From: Caryophanales bacterium
GTDB lineage: Bacteria > Bacillota_I > Bacilli_A > RFN20 > CAG-826
Direction: 5' to 3'
Length of the DNA stretch: 7,563 nucleotides
NCBI GenBank assembly: GCA_028723545.1
Contig: JAQYER010000027.1
Span: 1-7,563 of the forward strand
The translations under genes and the position numbers were made by a program. Positions 5,846-7,563 of the stretch are shown in pieces. Each line of letters starts with the position of its first letter. Position 1 is the first letter of the stretch. The notes under the pieces are model-generated. The model saw nothing but the letters and a program-made list of their open reading frames with translations. It did no database searches and was not told where the DNA came from.

Positions 5846-6748
5846 ATGTTTAACAAATCAAAAATTATCCAAGGATTAATGAGAGCAACATCAATTAGTG
5901 ATGAACAATTATATGAATTAATTAAATTCGATATCGATAATGGTATTACTTATTTCGATTTAGCGGATATTTATTCTAATGGAGAAGTTGAAACTAAATT
6001 AGGAAGAATATTATCAAAATATCCATCATTAAGAGAAAAGATGTTTATCCAAACCAAATGTTCAATCGCAAGAGAAAATAATGAATCATATTACGATTTA
6101 AGTTATGAACATATTATTGAATCGGTTGAACGTTCTTTAAAAAGAATGAATATCGATTATATTGATTGTTTATTATTGCATCGACCAGATATTTTTATGG
6201 ATAACAAAGAAATATCAAAAGCTTTTCATTATTTAAAAGACAACAATAGAGTTCGTTATTTTGGAGTAAGTAATTTTTCAAAAGAAATGATTGAATATTT
6301 ACAAGATGAATTTGAAGATGATATTAAAGTCAATCAAATTCAATTAGGATTAGGTCAATTAAGATTAATTGAAGAAACATTTAATTTTAATATGAATAAT
6401 CTTGAAGGAAAAAGTCATACCGTAGATACATATTTTTATCTAAAAAGAAAAAATATAAATTTACAAGCTTGGTCTCCATTTTTAGTGGGTTTCTTTGAAG
6501 GAAACATTTTCGATGAACAAAAATATCCTGAAATTAATAAAACAATTAACGAACTAGCGAATAAATATCATTGTTCAAAATGTGCGATCGTCACTAATTT
6601 TATATTGTGTTTAGGCGATAATGTTTCAATTGTTAATGGTTCGATGGATATTAAACACATTCAAGAATGTATTGAAGGTTCACAAATTAAATTAGAAAAA
6701 ATAGATTGGTATAAATTATATAAATCAACTGGAAAAATGCTTCCATAA
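5846..6748 (+). CDS. Aldo/keto reductase, YdhF-type
   Basis: The 300-residue protein has the aldo/keto reductase catalytic tetrad: D38 and Y43 in YFDLADIYSNGEVE, K71 in FIQTKCSI and H112 in LLLHRPD. FGVSNFS (139-145) and QAWSPF (207-212) are the usual barrel-strand signatures of NADPH binding. The opening KIIQGLMR, the HRPD motif and the ending in WYKLYKSTGKMLP match E. coli YdhF in order and length as I remember it. The family reduces carbonyl groups with NADPH in the cytosol; the natural substrate of the YdhF group is not established. The start has GAGG 7 nt upstream. The gene ends 4 nt before the stop of the convergent small gene, with no strong terminator. It lies on the same strand as the ketopantoate-reductase-family gene but across a 167-nt gap with its own likely promoter, so joint transcription is not needed. 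Confidence 0.92.
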   Translation: MFNKSKIIQGLMRATSISDEQLYELIKFDIDNGITYFDLADIYSNGEVETKLGRILSKYPSLREKMFIQTKCSIARENNESYYDLSYEHIIESVERSLKRMNIDYIDCLLLHRPDIFMDNKEISKAFHYLKDNNRVRYFGVSNFSKEMIEYLQDEFEDDIKVNQIQLGLGQLRLIEETFNFNMNNLEGKSHTVDTYFYLKRKNINLQAWSPFLVGFFEGNIFDEQKYPEINKTINELANKYHCSKCAIVTNFILCLGDNVSIVNGSMDIKHIQECIEGSQIKLEKIDWYKLYKSTGKMLP

Positions 6749-6752
6749 TTAA

Positions 6753-6920
6753 TCAAATAAATTTTTGATCAAATATATTTGTTTCTTCTTCAGATACAAA
6801 ATATCCTTTTGGAGTAATATATGTTCCTTTAATATTATCTAAATATCCTGGTTTTAATATTTTGCATAAGAAGAAAGATGTATCTTCTTTTTCTAATCTA
6901 ATAACTAATTCTTTATTCAT
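6753..6920 (-). CDS. Small hypothetical protein, 55 residues
   Basis: A minus-strand frame runs from ATG at 6920 to TGA at 6753. The product is acidic at both ends with a central KPGYLDNIKGTYITPKGYF, lacks membrane helices and a signal peptide, and looks like a small alpha/beta or beta-rich soluble protein. I do not recognise a family. Support for it being real comes from GGAG (complement of 6927-6930) 6 nt before the ATG, a perfect TATAAT just upstream, codon use like its neighbours, and tight convergent packing against the reductase gene (4 nt between stops). It contains one cysteine and no obvious metal-binding pair. It could be a small regulatory or housekeeping protein; its function is unknown. 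Confidence 0.68.
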   Translation of the reverse strand: MNKELVIRLEKEDTSFFLCKILKPGYLDNIKGTYITPKGYFVSEEETNIFDQKFI

Positions 6921-6941
6921 CTTCTTCTCCAATTGTTATTT

Positions 6942-6980
6942 ATTATATCAAATATTATTTAATAGGACATTTCTTGTCCT
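6942..6980 (-). promoter_or_regulatory. Promoter of the small gene, with a dyad over its -35
   Basis: On the minus strand TATAAT (complement of 6942-6947) is a perfect -10, giving a leader of about 14 nt. The -35 region is not a good match and lies within the inverted repeat AGGACA-TTTCT-TGTCCT (6964-6980). That dyad could be an operator. It is also placed as the first hairpin of the structured RNA transcribed the other way. Confidence 0.45.
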
Positions 6981-7523
6981 CACACATAATTAACATGGGA
7001 TTTATAATGATTATGCATTGGAACCCAGTGAAGTCATCTTGCTGATGGCTGGGGCTTAGCCAAGAGAGTGATCGATATGGGATACTGTATCGAAAGCAAG
7101 ACCTAGAAAGTAATTAATAGGTATCCGGAATTAATTCCGCTTTGGTTAATGTCGCACGACGCTTTTCGATGTAAACAACTTATTAGAAGGCACGACAAGA
7201 GGCTCTATAGAAATATATCCCGCGTCAAGATATTAATCTGGGAAATTAATATCTACGCCCCCAAAAGAAGTGTTAGGTTTGACGGATGGTAACATCCTAT
7301 AACTTCTAATAAGGTACAAGTAGAGGAACACCTACAACGAAGATACATTATTCATTGCTGAAGCTCCTTGAACGTTGGAAGACATTAGATTCTTCCCTAG
7401 GCGCGGAATTAAATTCCCTGACCAGAAGTATTAGGATCGCTACTTAATACTCAGCCTGGTTTGCTAGTGTGTGAATAACAAATTAAAGTAAGCCGTGTAT
7501 GGTGAAGACCACCAATGCACTTA
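6964..7523 (+). ncRNA. Large structured RNA, family not identified
   Basis: No convincing coding frame is seen, and the stretch is less AT-rich than its surroundings, but it is full of complementary segments. Helices visible by eye: 6964-6969/6975-6980; a possible closing helix 6980-6986/7468-7474; 7037-7043/7095-7101 enclosing 7046-7050/7058-7062 and 7073-7077/7088-7092; 7101-7105/7118-7122; CGGAA-TTAA-TTCCG at 7126-7139; 11 bp 7179-7189/7303-7313; 10 bp 7228-7237/7245-7254 extended by 7222-7225/7255-7258; GGATG-GTAA-CATCC at 7284-7297; GGAAGA/TCTTCC at 7377-7396; ACCAG+AGTATTA/TAATACT+CTGGT at 7421-7460; and a final hairpin at 7489-7523. The GNRA-type GTAA loop and purine-rich single strands favour the plus strand. 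RNase P RNA, tmRNA and SRP RNA do not fit. The size would suit a ROOL-class large ornate RNA, but I cannot confirm that from sequence memory. The ends are approximate. Confidence 0.68.
7489..7523 (+). ncRNA. Strong 3' hairpin of the structured RNA, D5-like look
   Basis: The stem pairs TAA/TTA, then GTGTAT/ATGCAC (7495-7500/7515-7520), then GGTG/CACC (7501-7504/7510-7513) around the loop AAGAC, with a 3-nt bulge GCC and one bulged A. The 5' half AGCCGTGTATGGTGAA resembles group II intron domain V, but the bases that should pair with AGCC are missing on the 3' side. It may be an independent element or the leader of a gene beginning about 7535. Confidence 0.55.
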
Positions 7524-7534
7524 AGAAACATATT

Positions 7535-7563
7535 ATGAATAAAAATAAATCGATTTCCAGTTA
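7535..7563 (+). CDS. Possible start of a gene running off the right edge
   Basis: ATG at 7535 opens a frame of nine complete codons, MNKNKSISS, to the window end. No clear Shine-Dalgarno precedes it (only AAGAAA nearby). It is too short to identify and may not be a gene. Confidence 0.18.

Noticed and set aside
6752..6769. ATCAAA/TTTGAT hairpin as terminator of the aldo/keto reductase gene
   Set aside because: It is a six-pair stem with a single G:C pair and no T-tract after it. It lies inside the convergent small gene and is weak enough to be chance.
7489..7523. Group II intron domain V
   Set aside because: The 5' half AGCCGTGTATGGTGAA looks right, but the GGC needed opposite AGCC is absent on the 3' side, so the invariant catalytic pairing cannot form. 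I see no GUGYG-type 5' end and no convincing domain VI after it.
6964..7523. RNase P RNA, tmRNA, SRP RNA, rRNA fragment, T-box or cobalamin riboswitch
   Set aside because: None of the invariant core sequences I know for these are present, such as GAGGAAAGTCC, a CCACCA end or the T-box sequence.
1..7563. Mycoplasma-type code with TGA as tryptophan
   Set aside because: TGG is used for tryptophan in conserved positions (QAWSPF, VIGWG), and no gene has an internal TGA.

Overview
This is an AT-rich window from a bacterium that uses the standard genetic code. Tryptophan is written TGG, no reading frame has an internal TGA, and TGA serves as a stop. Strong base bias, A/T-ending codons, short leaders and Shine-Dalgarno sites such as AAAGGAGA fit a low-GC Bacillota or Mycoplasmatota relative, for example the Acholeplasma, RF39 or Erysipelotrichia side. 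No marker gene settles the taxon.

Layout, left to right. Positions 1-1014 (minus) hold the first 338 codons of an AAA_14/DUF4143-type P-loop ATPase that runs off the left edge. The 338-bp gap 1015-1352 holds a 41-nt leader sequence present twice, each copy carrying the palindrome CATAGAATTCTATG, with a plausible promoter between them. Next is an unrecognised protein with eight predicted membrane segments (1353-2129, plus). Its stop overlaps the stop of a convergent gene by four bases. That gene is the second of a two-gene, translationally coupled minus-strand unit: a DUF1624/HGSNAT-like membrane acyltransferase (3712-4563) followed by an AMP-forming ligase (2126-3715). Diverging from it is a ketopantoate-reductase-family gene whose likely start is 4665 rather than 4593, then a YdhF-type aldo/keto reductase (5846-6748). 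Between these two lies a minus-strand stub encoding a clean Walker A motif, probably the remains of a small kinase gene. A 55-codon ORF with a good ribosome site and promoter lies convergent to the reductase (6753-6920).

The right end, about 6964-7523, has no convincing coding frame but many perfect helices, including a 10-bp stem extended by 4 bp, an 11-bp long-range helix, a GNRA-capped hairpin and a possible end-to-end closing helix. It looks like a large structured non-coding RNA of about 550 nt on the plus strand. I cannot assign its family from memory. ROOL/GOLLD-class large ornate RNAs are the first comparison to make.

The ligase/acyltransferase pair suggests an activate-then-transfer module for modifying a surface or lipid molecule, but its substrate is not visible. 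The two reductases need not belong to the same pathway.
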